Position numbers and translations under genes: made by a program. This document shows, one piece after another, positions 24,089 through 31,916 of a stretch of 31,916 bases of DNA; the first letter of the stretch is position 1, and every line of letters starts with the position of its first letter. Location of the stretch: the IMG/VR virus record IMGVR_UViG_3300049043_000015, positions 1-31,916 of that record. One strand, 5' to 3'. The stretch is from a virus. Under the pieces are notes generated by a model that did not search any database, was not told the DNA's origin, and saw nothing but the letters and a program-made list of their open reading frames with translations.

Positions 24089-26409
24089 TATTCCAACCTC
24101 AAGAACGATTCTGCGCTTGTTGTCAAGGTGAGTGCAACTACACGTACCGTGCCGTCGCTGCCCTTCACCTTGATGGTGAGCGTCGAATTGTCCGTGATCT
24201 CAAAAACCATATCGCCATTGCTGGCCGGAGTTGCACTCGCGCTAGGCTGATATGTCACCGCGCCAATGCTGCCGCCCGTAATCGCTACGGCGCTCGCATT
24301 CTGCGTGGACATCGTGCCGAGGCCCGAAACCGCCGTGTTAGCGATTGCAATATTCGTATTCGATGCGGCAGTCAGTCGGCCCTGCGCGTCTACCGTGAAG
24401 GTGCCGACTTGCGAGGCCGAGCCATAAGATGCTGCCGTCACTGTGGTATTGGCGAGCGCAATCGACCGATTCGCAGTCAGATCGCCGCCGCCGCTCAAGC
24501 CAGTGCCAGCCGAAATCGTGATGGTCGATGCCGCAGCGCCAAGGCTTGTCAGTGCAGCCCCGGCCGTCGTCGCACCCGTACCACCGTTAGCGACGGCCAC
24601 CGTGCCGGTTACATTAGCAGCCGTGCCGGTGGTGTTTTGGTTCAGAGTCGGGACGTCTGCCGCCTGTATCGCGGCCATCACGACATTGGTGCCATTGCCT
24701 CGCAGATACTGGCCGCTAGTTACAGCGCCAGCAAACGCATTCATCGCAGCCTGTGCGCTGGTCTGTCCGCTGCCACCGTTCGCAATCGCTACCGTGCCGG
24801 TGACATTAGACGCCGTGCCGGTCGTATTCTGGTTCAAGGTCGGCACGTCACCGGCTTGGATAGCCGACATCACCACATTCGTGCCGTTGCCGCGCAAATA
24901 CTGACCGCTCGTCACGGCACCGGCAAACGTATTCATCGCAGACTGCGCGGAGGTCTGCCCAGTGCCGCCGTTAGCGACAGCAAGGGTTCCGGCTAGGGTA
25001 ATCGTCCCAGCCCCTGTAATCGGGCCTCCGCTCGCTGTAAGGCCGGTCGTGCCTCCGCTGACATCAACGCTTGTGACCGAGCCAACGCCGCCAGCGGGCA
25101 CCCATTCAACATCCGTCCCGCCGACGTTGACTGCGAGCACCTTGCCCGCGTTGCTGGAGTACGACGGCAGAAGGTTAGTCCGCGCGCCAGATGCGCTCGA
25201 TGCGCCCGTTCCGCCGTCAGTCACGGCAAGGTCGGTAATGCCCGAAATGGTGCCGCCTGTGATCGTGCCGCCGCTGATCGAAACGTTGTTGGCATTCTGG
25301 GTTGACATCGTGCCAAGTCCAGAAACCGCTGTGTTCGAAATCGAGATCGCGCTGTTTGCCGCCGCAGTCAGTCGGCCTTGAGCATCGACCGTAAAGGTCG
25401 CAACTGAACTCGAAGAGCCATACGATCCGGCGCTCACCGCAGTATCGGCGAGGCTGATGGTGCCTGTGGCCGTAATCGGCCCGCCAGTTAGTCCTGTGCC
25501 GGTTGCAACACTCGTTACGGTACCAACTTGCGGCGCAGCAATCGTAACAGTGCCCGCGCCGTTCGTAATCGTGATGCCAGCGCCAGCAGTAAGATTGGCA
25601 TTTTTCCAGAGCGAGGTCGATGCGTCATAAATGATTAACTGCCCATTGGCGGGTGAGTTGATCTGTACGTCGTGGATTTCGTCCAGTTCGTACCCGTTTT
25701 GCACCTTGACGTAAATTTGGCCGTTGCCAGCGTTAGCACGCTCGACCACGCCAATATAAACCATGTGATTCGGCGCTTTCGGCTTCGTCGCCGTCAAGGT
25801 TCCAGCACTTGCGCCAAGGTACAGAATGTCGCCCTCGTTGTAAGCGCCTGTATTCAGCCCATCAAGAACGCCCTGACAAACAATAAAACCGGCTTGGTTA
25901 GGGCCGATGCTTTCAGCCGCAAGACCGAATGTCGTTGCAGATGTCGGGTCTTGAAGATTGCTCGCTAACTTAACGCTCGCACGATTCCCGGTCGCTTGGT
26001 AAAGATAGACCGGCTGGCCCTTGTTGATCGTGACCGATTCGGCGCTTTTAACGTATGCGTGTACTGTTTGCCCAATTACAGATATTGCATTTCCGCCAGG
26101 CAGTCCGAGTTGCAAACTTCCGTCGGTTGCATCCCATCGAACTCTGCCAACTGCATTGGCTGGTGTTGCGGTCGTATCAAAGTCGATATAGTCTGGCGTG
26201 GCGATACCGCCAGTCAGCCCGTTCATCGAGGTGATGTCGCTGTTCGCGCCCTTCTTGGCCGCTTCCGGCCAGCCGGTGCGGACGATCACCTCGGTCTCAC
26301 TTTCTTCGATGATGACCGAGTTTAATTGCTCATCAACAACCATGTTCGTTGATGAGTCGTTAACGATCAAATTCTGATTTGTTTCGTTAACGATCAGTCT
26401 CGTACTCAC
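24088..26409 (-). CDS. Fibre-like virion protein with internal repeats
   Basis: 773 residues, intact, GTG start overlapping the upstream stop (GTGA). N-terminal part: LIVNETNQNLIVNDSSTNMV, then VGRVRWDATDGSLQLGLPGG and a beta domain (VTINKGQPVYLYQATGNRAS, GFIVCQGVLDGLNTGAYNEG). From about residue 290 it is low complexity and repetitive (Gly, Thr, Ser, Ala): FTVDAQGRLTAA twice, SGLGTMSTQNA twice, and two 64-residue units beginning GQTSAQ. It ends in a small beta domain (NGDMVFEITDNSTLTIKVKG). Typical of trimeric fibre or head decoration fibres. Its place between portal and capsid genes is unusual for a tail fibre. Confidence 0.75.
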   Translation of the reverse strand: MSTRLIVNETNQNLIVNDSSTNMVVDEQLNSVIIEESETEVIVRTGWPEAAKKGANSDITSMNGLTGGIATPDYIDFDTTATPANAVGRVRWDATDGSLQLGLPGGNAISVIGQTVHAYVKSAESVTINKGQPVYLYQATGNRASVKLASNLQDPTSATTFGLAAESIGPNQAGFIVCQGVLDGLNTGAYNEGDILYLGASAGTLTATKPKAPNHMVYIGVVERANAGNGQIYVKVQNGYELDEIHDVQINSPANGQLIIYDASTSLWKNANLTAGAGITITNGAGTVTIAAPQVGTVTSVATGTGLTGGPITATGTISLADTAVSAGSYGSSSSVATFTVDAQGRLTAAANSAISISNTAVSGLGTMSTQNANNVSISGGTITGGTISGITDLAVTDGGTGASSASGARTNLLPSYSSNAGKVLAVNVGGTDVEWVPAGGVGSVTSVDVSGGTTGLTASGGPITGAGTITLAGTLAVANGGTGQTSAQSAMNTFAGAVTSGQYLRGNGTNVVMSAIQAGDVPTLNQNTTGTASNVTGTVAIANGGSGQTSAQAAMNAFAGAVTSGQYLRGNGTNVVMAAIQAADVPTLNQNTTGTAANVTGTVAVANGGTGATTAGAALTSLGAAASTITISAGTGLSGGGDLTANRSIALANTTVTAASYGSASQVGTFTVDAQGRLTAASNTNIAIANTAVSGLGTMSTQNASAVAITGGSIGAVTYQPSASATPASNGDMVFEITDNSTLTIKVKGSDGTVRVVALTLTTSAESFLRLE
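24577..24960 (-). repeat. Two 192-base tandem coding repeats in the fibre-like gene
   Basis: Units 24769-24960 and 24577-24768, each 64 codons. Both encode GQTSAQ, FAGAVTSGQYLRGNGTNVVM and VPTLNQNTTGTA with few residue changes, but differ at many third codon positions. An old in-frame duplication kept by protein-level selection. Confidence 0.75.
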
Positions 26410-26753
26410 CGAGTAACCTCCGCGTCAACGGTGAAACATCCTTGGATAAGGCGCGTTACCGTTCCGCCGCTAGAGACCACCTCAAGGTCATAGACGTATT
26501 CGCCCGCAGTCACCGCAGCCGTATCGGTCGCAGAGACCAAAAGCGTGATCGTACCCGCAGCGCCGCCAAGTGTAATGCGGCTGTTCTCTGTGGTCAGAGA
26601 TAGCAGCACGGTCGAAGAGTCAGCCGTCGCACGTACTTGCATCCGTGCAGTGTATCCGGTCAGATTCACCGCATTGGCCGATGAATCCTGCCACGTCAGA
26701 ATGCGCGTGAAGGTTGCGCCTTGATCGCAAACGATGTCGTAGTTAGCCGCCAT
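26406..26753 (-). CDS. Small beta-sandwich virion protein (BppU N-terminus-like)
   Basis: 115 residues, intact. It starts MAANYDIVCDQGATFTRILT, then NLTGYTARMQVRATADSSTV, ITLGGAAGTITLLVSATDTA and GEYVYDLEVVSSGGTVTRLI. The order of Gln-Gly-x-x-F, G-Y-x-A-R-M-Q-V-R and Y-x-Y-D-L-E-V is common in small phage proteins with an Ig/BppU-like fold found beside fibre genes. Likely joins a fibre to the head or neck. Overlaps the portal end by 11 bases. Confidence 0.6.
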   Translation of the reverse strand: MAANYDIVCDQGATFTRILTWQDSSANAVNLTGYTARMQVRATADSSTVLLSLTTENSRITLGGAAGTITLLVSATDTAAVTAGEYVYDLEVVSSGGTVTRLIQGCFTVDAEVTR

Positions 26754-28190
26754 TGTTCACCTCGGGCGGAATGGGTGACGTGCCGCCGGGCAATGTCACG
26801 CCAAAACTGGAAATGATCTCTTCCTCTGCTTGACGCTCGCGCATCACGTCCTCGATGTCCAGCCCACGCTCGGCCAGCGCCTGCGTGCGGGTCATCAGTC
26901 CGTTGTTGATGGCGACAATCTGCGCCTCGGCCTCATTGCGCGGGTCTACCCACTGCCAGCCGCGCGGCACCCACTGGGTCGCGCTGAACTTGACAAACTT
27001 ACTTGCGGGAAGATTGACCACGCCAGCGTCGAGCGTCTGCCGCAGCCAGCGCAGATACACTGGCTGGCAGAAGTGCTCAATCACCCAATTCTGCACCATG
27101 CGCCAGTGATCGCGCTCTTCGAGCAAGCCCTGTCGAATGCTTGAGTACGAAACCGCCTCAAGATCGTTAGCCAGTGACGTATACGACACGCCGAGGCCCG
27201 ATGCGATACCGCGCAGCATTGCCTTCTCGAAGTCTCTGAAAAGCCGTGCTCGGGTGCTGCGGGTCATAAGACTTGAAATCGACACCGGCTGGCAACTGCG
27301 CGAACTGTCCAGGCTGCACGTCCATCGACAGCGAGCCGTCGGGGTTGTTGCCATCGCCTTGGTACTCATCGCCGCTTTCGCTGACGAAAAAGCCCATCTT
27401 GCTGGCCGAGATACGCGCGGCGACTAGTTCCGCCTCCTCGTACCCGCCCAGCATCTTGAGGCGCGTCATCGCCGTCGCAGTCCACCGGTGAGCCGCGATT
27501 CTGACCGATACGATCCGGCCGGAATGCGTGAATCATTCGGTCAGCCGGTATACGCTCGGTGCGCGGGTTCGTGCTGCCGATCTGGTAGTCATCGGGCGGA
27601 CGCACGCGAACGTGGTAAGCAATCGGTCTGCCCGAAGCGTCCACCTCGATGCCCATCCGAATCTGTCCGCCGTTGGCGAGAATCTCGTTCTTGTCTTGGT
27701 CGATCAGATCTGGGTCAATGAACTGCAATCGGAATCGGAATGGGTTTGCGTTGTCCTCAACAAATAGCACAAAGCATTCGCCATCGCGCGCGACCGATTC
27801 GATAAACACGCGCTGCGCGTCAATCCACGACAGCCGACCATCGACCGTGCAGACGCCCGGCTGGCCCCATGCGTAGAACGCTGCCTCGAGTTGCTGGTTA
27901 GCAATCTGATCCAGCGAGCCGGTTAACTCCCGCGCACGCACTTGCAGCGTGATCCCCTTCGGCCCGACTACGTTAGTCGAGACTAGGTTCAGATACCGCC
28001 GCGCGTAGTCGTTATTCTGGCAAAGGTCGCGCGACCGCGCGCGCATCGCTCGCAGAGCGTAGCGCAGATCGCTGTCGGCGGTCTTTGTTTGAGTCATCCA
28101 GTCGCTAAACAATCGGCCGGTGTTAGCGGCCTCGAATCCTCGCTTGCGAGAGGGCTTTGGCGTGCGCTTGAAGATATCCAATATGCTCAT
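26743..28190 (-). CDS. Portal protein, lambda gpB type, frameshifted
   Basis: About 482 residues. Forms the ring at the capsid vertex for DNA entry and exit. The ATG at 28190 overlaps the upstream stop. It starts MSILDIFKRTPKPSRKRGFE and shows DNDYARRYLNL-like NNDYARRYLNLVSTNVVGPK, then RLSWIDAQRVFIESVARDGE, LQFIDPDLIDQDKNE and DRMIHAFRPDRIGQNRG. One extra base near 27489 and one in a T run near 27235 break it. Restored parts read PWTATAMTRLKMLGGYEEAE, FFVSESGDEYQGDG and AMLRGIASGLGVSYTSLAND. It ends LPGGTSPIPPEVNNGG. Length and motif order match the Phage_portal_2 family. Confidence 0.9.
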
Positions 28191-28773
28191 GCCGAAAACC
28201 TCACGCGAATGGTGGCATTGGTGCCGAGACCCTTGCGAATCTGCTCGGCTCGCTGCTCGCGCACCACCTCACCCTTTAGCCGCTCGCGCTCAACGTAAAG
28301 ATCGGCGCGATTCCAGCGCGAAAGCGACCGGCCCGCAATTGAGTAGGACGCGGCTGCAATGTTGGTCGGGTCTTTAAGATAGGTCTCAATGTTGTCGAGC
28401 GCGATCTGTGCGAACGAGCGCGGATCAACAGAATCTGTACTTCGATTCGGCGAAATGTCAAAAACGCCGCGATCAACCTCGACGCGGGCAGAGTCCGACG
28501 TGCGGGTGATGTATGCCACCCAGTGATACCGTCCCGGCTCGTAATCGTCGGTCGTGTTTGATACCACCTCGACCGTATAAGCCGTCGTCGATCCTGTCGT
28601 GCTAATCGCAATACGCTCGCCGGTAATCTCGCGGCGCAGCACGTAAGACAGGCTGTAAGCCGAGGACGGGTAATCCGTCACAAGATCAGTGCGCTTCCAT
28701 GCCCACAGATCGCCAATCTGCAAGGAGGCAGGCTCGCGCGTGGGGTAGTTTGCGGAATCAAAAGATTAGCCAT
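28187..28773 (-). CDS. Neck/head completion-like protein, frameshifted at N-terminus
   Basis: About 195 residues. The ATG at 28773 gives MANLLIPQTTP. One base must change near 28740 to continue EPASLQIGDLWAWKRTDLVT, so the TTG at 28723 is not the true start. A beta-rich part follows (SAYSLSYVLRREITGERIAI, YTVEVVSNTTDDYEPGRYHW), then a helical end: QIALDNIETYLK, SYSIAGRSLSRWNRADLYVE, LKGEVVREQRAEQIRKGL. The last part resembles gpW-like head completion segments, and the place between terminase and portal fits. Its stop overlaps the portal start. Confidence 0.6.
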
Positions 28774-28790
28774 AGACCACCCCGCTCGAC

Positions 28791-28949
28791 TTACTGCTTC
28801 GGCGCGTCATCTTTCGGCAGATGCGGCTCGACCTGTTCGCGCAATTTTAACCACAAGCCGTGCGCGTTGGAGGATGTCGGCAACTGGCCGAGCATATTCA
28901 CGATGGCTACGGCCTCGGAAAGTTCAACCTTCAACTCGATCTCTTGCAT
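28791..28949 (-). CDS. Tiny hypothetical protein
   Basis: 52 residues: MQEIELKVELSEAVAIVNML, then GQLPTSSNAHGLWLKLREQV and an acidic/basic end. The ATG overlaps the upstream TAA by one base (TAATG); the longer frame from 29063 would lie inside the upstream gene. One strand and two helices, no family recognised. Confidence 0.55.
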   Translation of the reverse strand: MQEIELKVELSEAVAIVNMLGQLPTSSNAHGLWLKLREQVEPHLPKDDAPKQ

Positions 28950-29266
28950 TACTGCACCCACGGAAGCGGAGGATACACAATCGGCGGATTCTTCTGGTTC
29001 TCGATCTGCTGTGCGACAGCCGCCTCTGTGGCGTCCTTGTCTACACCGCTTGCCCAGATCCACCCGAGCACCTGGTCTTTGGTCAGATCAGCATATGGCG
29101 TAAACGATTCGCCCGACGGCTGGAAAGAGGCCGTGCTGTAGACCGATCCGCTGTAGTTGTCCTCGGAGCCATTGCACTGCCAATGCGCCACGATGACGTA
29201 ATCCGCGCCCTGCTCGGACTGCGGCAGGCAGTCGAGGCGGGAAATGTTCCAGTTGTATTCAATCAT
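28949..29266 (-). CDS. DUF7936-like phage protein
   Basis: 105 residues, intact. It starts MIEYNWNISRLDCLPQSEQG, then VIVAHWQCNGSEDNYSGSVY, FTPYADLTKDQVLGWIW and a proline-rich end NPPIVYPPLPWV. The Y-x-W-x-I-x-x-L-D-C then V-x-x-V-H-W-x-C plan and L-T-x-x-Q-V-L-x-W-I-W helix recur in small virion-region phage proteins. Function unknown. The ATG overlaps the upstream stop (ATGA). Confidence 0.65.
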   Translation of the reverse strand: MIEYNWNISRLDCLPQSEQGADYVIVAHWQCNGSEDNYSGSVYSTASFQPSGESFTPYADLTKDQVLGWIWASGVDKDATEAAVAQQIENQKNPPIVYPPLPWVQ

Positions 29267-29532
29267 TTTTTGATTTCCCAGTAATTGCGATTAACAACAT
29301 ACGCATACACGCAGCACAGCGGCTAGCGTCAGCCATCCAAAGGTTGACGTACCACAGCGCCCACACCGCCGACCAACTTGATGCCGACCATCACGGCCAG
29401 CGGGTAGAACTTGGCAAAGAGTTTTGCCATCACGGGGTTCAGTTCCCGCCCGCCTTGCTTGAGTACCGTCAGCGTCGTGTAAACGTCAGCGGCTTGCAGC
29501 AGGACATAGAGGATCAGTAGGCCGGTGTTCAT
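29263..29532 (-). CDS. Small membrane protein (DUF5658-like), frameshifted at C-terminus
   Basis: 89 residues when joined. The ATG at 29532 gives MNTGLLILYVLLQAADVYTT, then LTVLKQGGRELNPVMAKLFA and YPLAVMVGIKLVGGVGA. Two compensating one-base shifts near 29325-29360 give LWYVNLW and then VYAYVVNRNYWEIKK, whose TGA overlaps the next ATG. Three membrane helices with D-x-x-T-T and G-G-x-E-L-N-P, the DUF5658 pattern. The unshifted frame would stop at 29329. A membrane protein among head genes is unexpected; function unknown. Confidence 0.6.
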
Positions 29533-29540
29533 TTTTTGTC

Positions 29541-30248
29541 TCAATATCCAAGCGCAAGAGCATTTACAACATACGTCCCAGATGCCATCGCCAATTGTAG
29601 TGCTGATCCATTTCTTGTGTATGTTCTGGCAGTTGGAGTTCCAAATGCAGTAAAAGATGCAATCACAGTCGGATTTGCAGCAGTAGAGCAAAACACCAAA
29701 TCGCAGAATCTATCGCCGCCATTTGCTCCGTTCACAATTACAACTCTGCCTTCCGCGCCAGCCTCATCGAGTATTGTTGTTGCTGTAGATACGTTAATCC
29801 CTGTGTTTCTATTTTCAATCTTCGTCCCGACTTGGCTCCCGGTGAAACGCTGATTGCCAGAGACTTCCAGTTTCTGCGCCGGACTCGTCGTGCCGAGGCC
29901 GAGGTTGCCGGAGGAGTCGATGGTGGCCCGCAGCGTGTTTGCCGTGCTAAATCCAAGAGAGTTATCTGCCGGACGGAACACCGCACAGTCGGCTGTTGGG
30001 GCAGAGCCATTTGCCCGACCTATCCAAGAATTTGACCGAGCATCACCGGCCACATCTAACTTATATGACGGACTCGACGTGCCGATGCCGACGGCCGACG
30101 CGACGTTTAACACCCCGTTGATGAGGTCTTGCGCGACGATCTTCTTTGTCTCGGTTGCGCTCGTGTCAACGATTGCGAGCACGTCGGTGGACGGCGCAAG
30201 GTTGGCGGCGCTGAGTGCTGTTAACTGGCTGATCTTCTTGTCTGCCAT
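29541..30248 (-). CDS. Fibre-like virion protein with GIGT repeats
   Basis: 235 residues, intact, ATG three bases after the terminase stop. It starts MADKKISQLTALSAANLAPS and TDVLAIVDTSATETKKI, an N-terminal plan frequent in phage fibre-like proteins. Two repeats follow: VGIGTSSPSYKLDVAGDARS and LGLGTTSPAQKLEVSGNQRF. The end is beta-rich (RVVIVNGANGGDRFCDLVFC to YVVNALALGY). The G-x-G-T-x-x-P-x-x-K-L-x-V repeat is typical of trimeric structural fibres. Probably a virion surface protein. Confidence 0.7.
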   Translation of the reverse strand: MADKKISQLTALSAANLAPSTDVLAIVDTSATETKKIVAQDLINGVLNVASAVGIGTSSPSYKLDVAGDARSNSWIGRANGSAPTADCAVFRPADNSLGFSTANTLRATIDSSGNLGLGTTSPAQKLEVSGNQRFTGSQVGTKIENRNTGINVSTATTILDEAGAEGRVVIVNGANGGDRFCDLVFCSTAANPTVIASFTAFGTPTARTYTRNGSALQLAMASGTYVVNALALGY

Positions 30249-30251
30249 ATT

Positions 30252-31916
30252 CTATCTCCATCCGTTTACCCACCCACCTGGGCGGGGTCTTAAATTCGGT
30301 CGCGTCGATCTCTGCTGTATCTGCGGCTGCACTTGCGGGCGATTCTCGATCACCCTCGGCGCTGCCGCCTCTACTTTTCGATTCGGCAAAATCATCGGGC
30401 CACCACGGCCGATATACGCCGCGTAAGCGTACACCATGCAATCTAGTGCCTCGGTGCGTGCGCCCGCTGCGCGCGGCTTGTATGACCTCACGCGACGGCC
30501 CTGCACCATCCTGTAAATCAATGTCTCGGCGGTCAACTGGTCAAAGTAGACCTCATCGACCGATGCGGGAAAATGAATGTATCCCGCACCCGGCTCGGCG
30601 ACACGCTTTAGCCTTCCGAATAGAACGTCTTTCGCCGTGTCTACGCCGACAATAAAAACCTGCGCCGAGGTTTTACCCGCCTTGCCTGCGTGCTTCGGCC
30701 AGATCAACCGGCCGAACCCGCCCGCTCCCTTGATTGCCCACACGCGCCGCGACTTTCGCTTGGCTGCGTATCCGTAGACCTGTTGTGTAAAGTGTCCGCC
30801 CGAGTCAATCGCGCACGCTTCGATCAGCATCGGCGCGCCGTCTTCTCTTGATCGTGCGCGCTCTCAGGAATGCGTCGTGATCTTTCCACAGATCGTCCGA
30901 GCCGGGATCACCGCGCAAGATCGCGTGCTCTACTAGCCACGCTTCCTCATCTCGCCCCCACGCCCACACGCTGCACTCAAGCCGGTCGTCCTGCACGTCC
31001 GTGCCGACAGTTAGCATCAACGCGCCAGCAGGAATCGTCTGCGATCCGTACTGCTCGCGCCTTGCTGCTAACCCTATAGCCTCGACTTGCTCGCCCTTTT
31101 CCTCGAATGTCTCACCGAGCGCCGTGTTGATCCACGTTTGCAGCGTTTCGGGAAATCGTTTGGCCGCGACAAATGCTACGGCCATTTCCGACCATGTAGA
31201 CCAAGGCGAGTACAACTCCGAAATATGAAACGATGCAATCCCGCGAAACTCTTTCGTGCCGCGCCACTCGCCCTCGCGCAGCATCTGCGTCTTGTCTGCT
31301 TCGGTCAGCAGTACGCCGCACGCGACGCACGCATATTGCGCCGCTTCCGGCTGACCCTCCGGCCATCGTACCTGTGCCCACACGAGCCGCTGCGATTCTC
31401 CGCAATGCGGGCAGGGCACAAAGTAAAACCGCTGATCGCCCGACTCGAAACCAGCCTCGATGCGGCTTGATCCCTTAATGGTCGGCGTCGATCCTGCCAG
31501 CACCTTTCGATTCCAGAATGTCGCCGTGCGCTTTCGCCCCAGCGAAATCGGGTCGCCCTCGGTGCCCGCGCTCGCTGGGTATCTGTCCACCTCGTCAAAG
31601 AGCACCACGCGAATCGGACGTGATGCCAATCCGCTCGGGCTGTTGGCACCGGCCACCGTCAGATGCCCGCCTGCGAATTTTTTATGCAGTAGCGTGTTGC
31701 CCGTGTCGCGCGACTTCGGATCGGCTATGCGCTCGGTCAGCACAGCCGTGTCGCGCACCATCGGTGCAAGTCTGTCTTTGCTCCAACTCTCCGCCATCTC
31801 AAGCGTCGGCTGCACGAGCAGCATCGGCGCTGGGTCTTGATGGACGTGGTAGCCGATTACGTTGTTGAGGACTTCCGTCCATCCGACCTGGGCGGACTTC
31901 ATCACCCAGACTTCCT
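30252..31916 (-). CDS. Terminase large subunit, GpA family, partial at N-terminus, frameshifted
   Basis: Packages DNA into the prohead; the window edge removes its N-terminus. The visible part opens EVWVMKSAQVGWTE, the GpA-type Walker A, then IRVVLFDEVDRYPA (Walker B with D-E). A zinc pair CPHCG and CVACG sits in between, and the nuclease part has LTVGTDVQDDRLECSVWAWG. Near 30840 one base must be added so that RARTIKR continues EDGAPMLIEACAIDSGG, the usual GpA C-terminal part. It ends PRPGGWVNGWR. It is followed closely by a fibre-like gene, not by gpW directly. Confidence 0.92.

Noticed and set aside
24409-25381. Plus-strand frames opposite the fibre-like gene
   Set aside because: They mirror the repeats and low complexity of the minus-strand gene; no independent signals.
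28187-28723. TTG start at 28723 for the neck-like protein
   Set aside because: The ATG at 28773 gives a typical phage N-terminus and fits the tight spacing once one base is restored near 28740.
1-31916. Attachment sites, integrase, tRNA genes and insertion sequences
   Set aside because: None could be recognised on either strand; no transposase or recombinase motif seen.

Overview
The window is a large part of one tailed double-stranded DNA phage (or prophage) genome of the lambda-like siphovirus plan, probably infecting a Gram-negative proteobacterium. The evidence is a GpA-type terminase, a gpB-type portal, an HK97-type prohead protease/capsid, a G/T-type tail chaperone pair with a slippery run, a tape measure, a J-type tail tip protein, a 3TM-type holin and a GH24 endolysin. 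The right edge cuts the terminase at its N-terminus. The left edge lies just past the stop of a DNA cytosine methyltransferase. No integrase, CI-size repressor, small terminase subunit, tRNA or host gene was seen, so lysogeny cannot be judged.

Layout. 9-4964 (minus) is the early leftward operon. A small YdaS/Cro-like regulator comes first, then a primase-polymerase/RepA-type helicase, a cluster of eleven ACTGGGG motifs that looks like an iteron-type origin, three small genes and a Dcm-type methyltransferase. 4965-5108 is a divergent control region with two operator-like repeats overlapping a strong promoter. 5109-9476 (plus) is the early rightward operon. It holds an SSB-like protein, a PD-(D/E)XK nuclease, a DUF3310 protein and many tiny overlapping genes, three of which share a C-terminal module. 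It ends tail to tail with the late operon, the two stop codons sharing a CTAG.

31916-9473 (minus) is the late operon, in transcription order: terminase, two fibre-like structural genes interleaved with the neck and portal genes, a protease-capsid fusion, a small sugar/methyltransferase-like island, two tandem FII-like connectors, tail terminator, tail tube, chaperones, tape measure, tail tip genes, J, small membrane proteins, holin, endolysin, a small HExxH protein and a phosphoesterase. Almost every junction is an ATGA, GTGA or TAATG overlap, so translation is probably coupled throughout.

Many genes are broken by one-base frameshifts, often at homopolymers and also in genes every tailed phage needs. 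Moving one base restores typical protein sequence each time. I read these mainly as uncorrected sequencing indels rather than decay. Coordinates of such genes are given for the whole reconstructed gene, and several small genes were found only by reading across the shifts.
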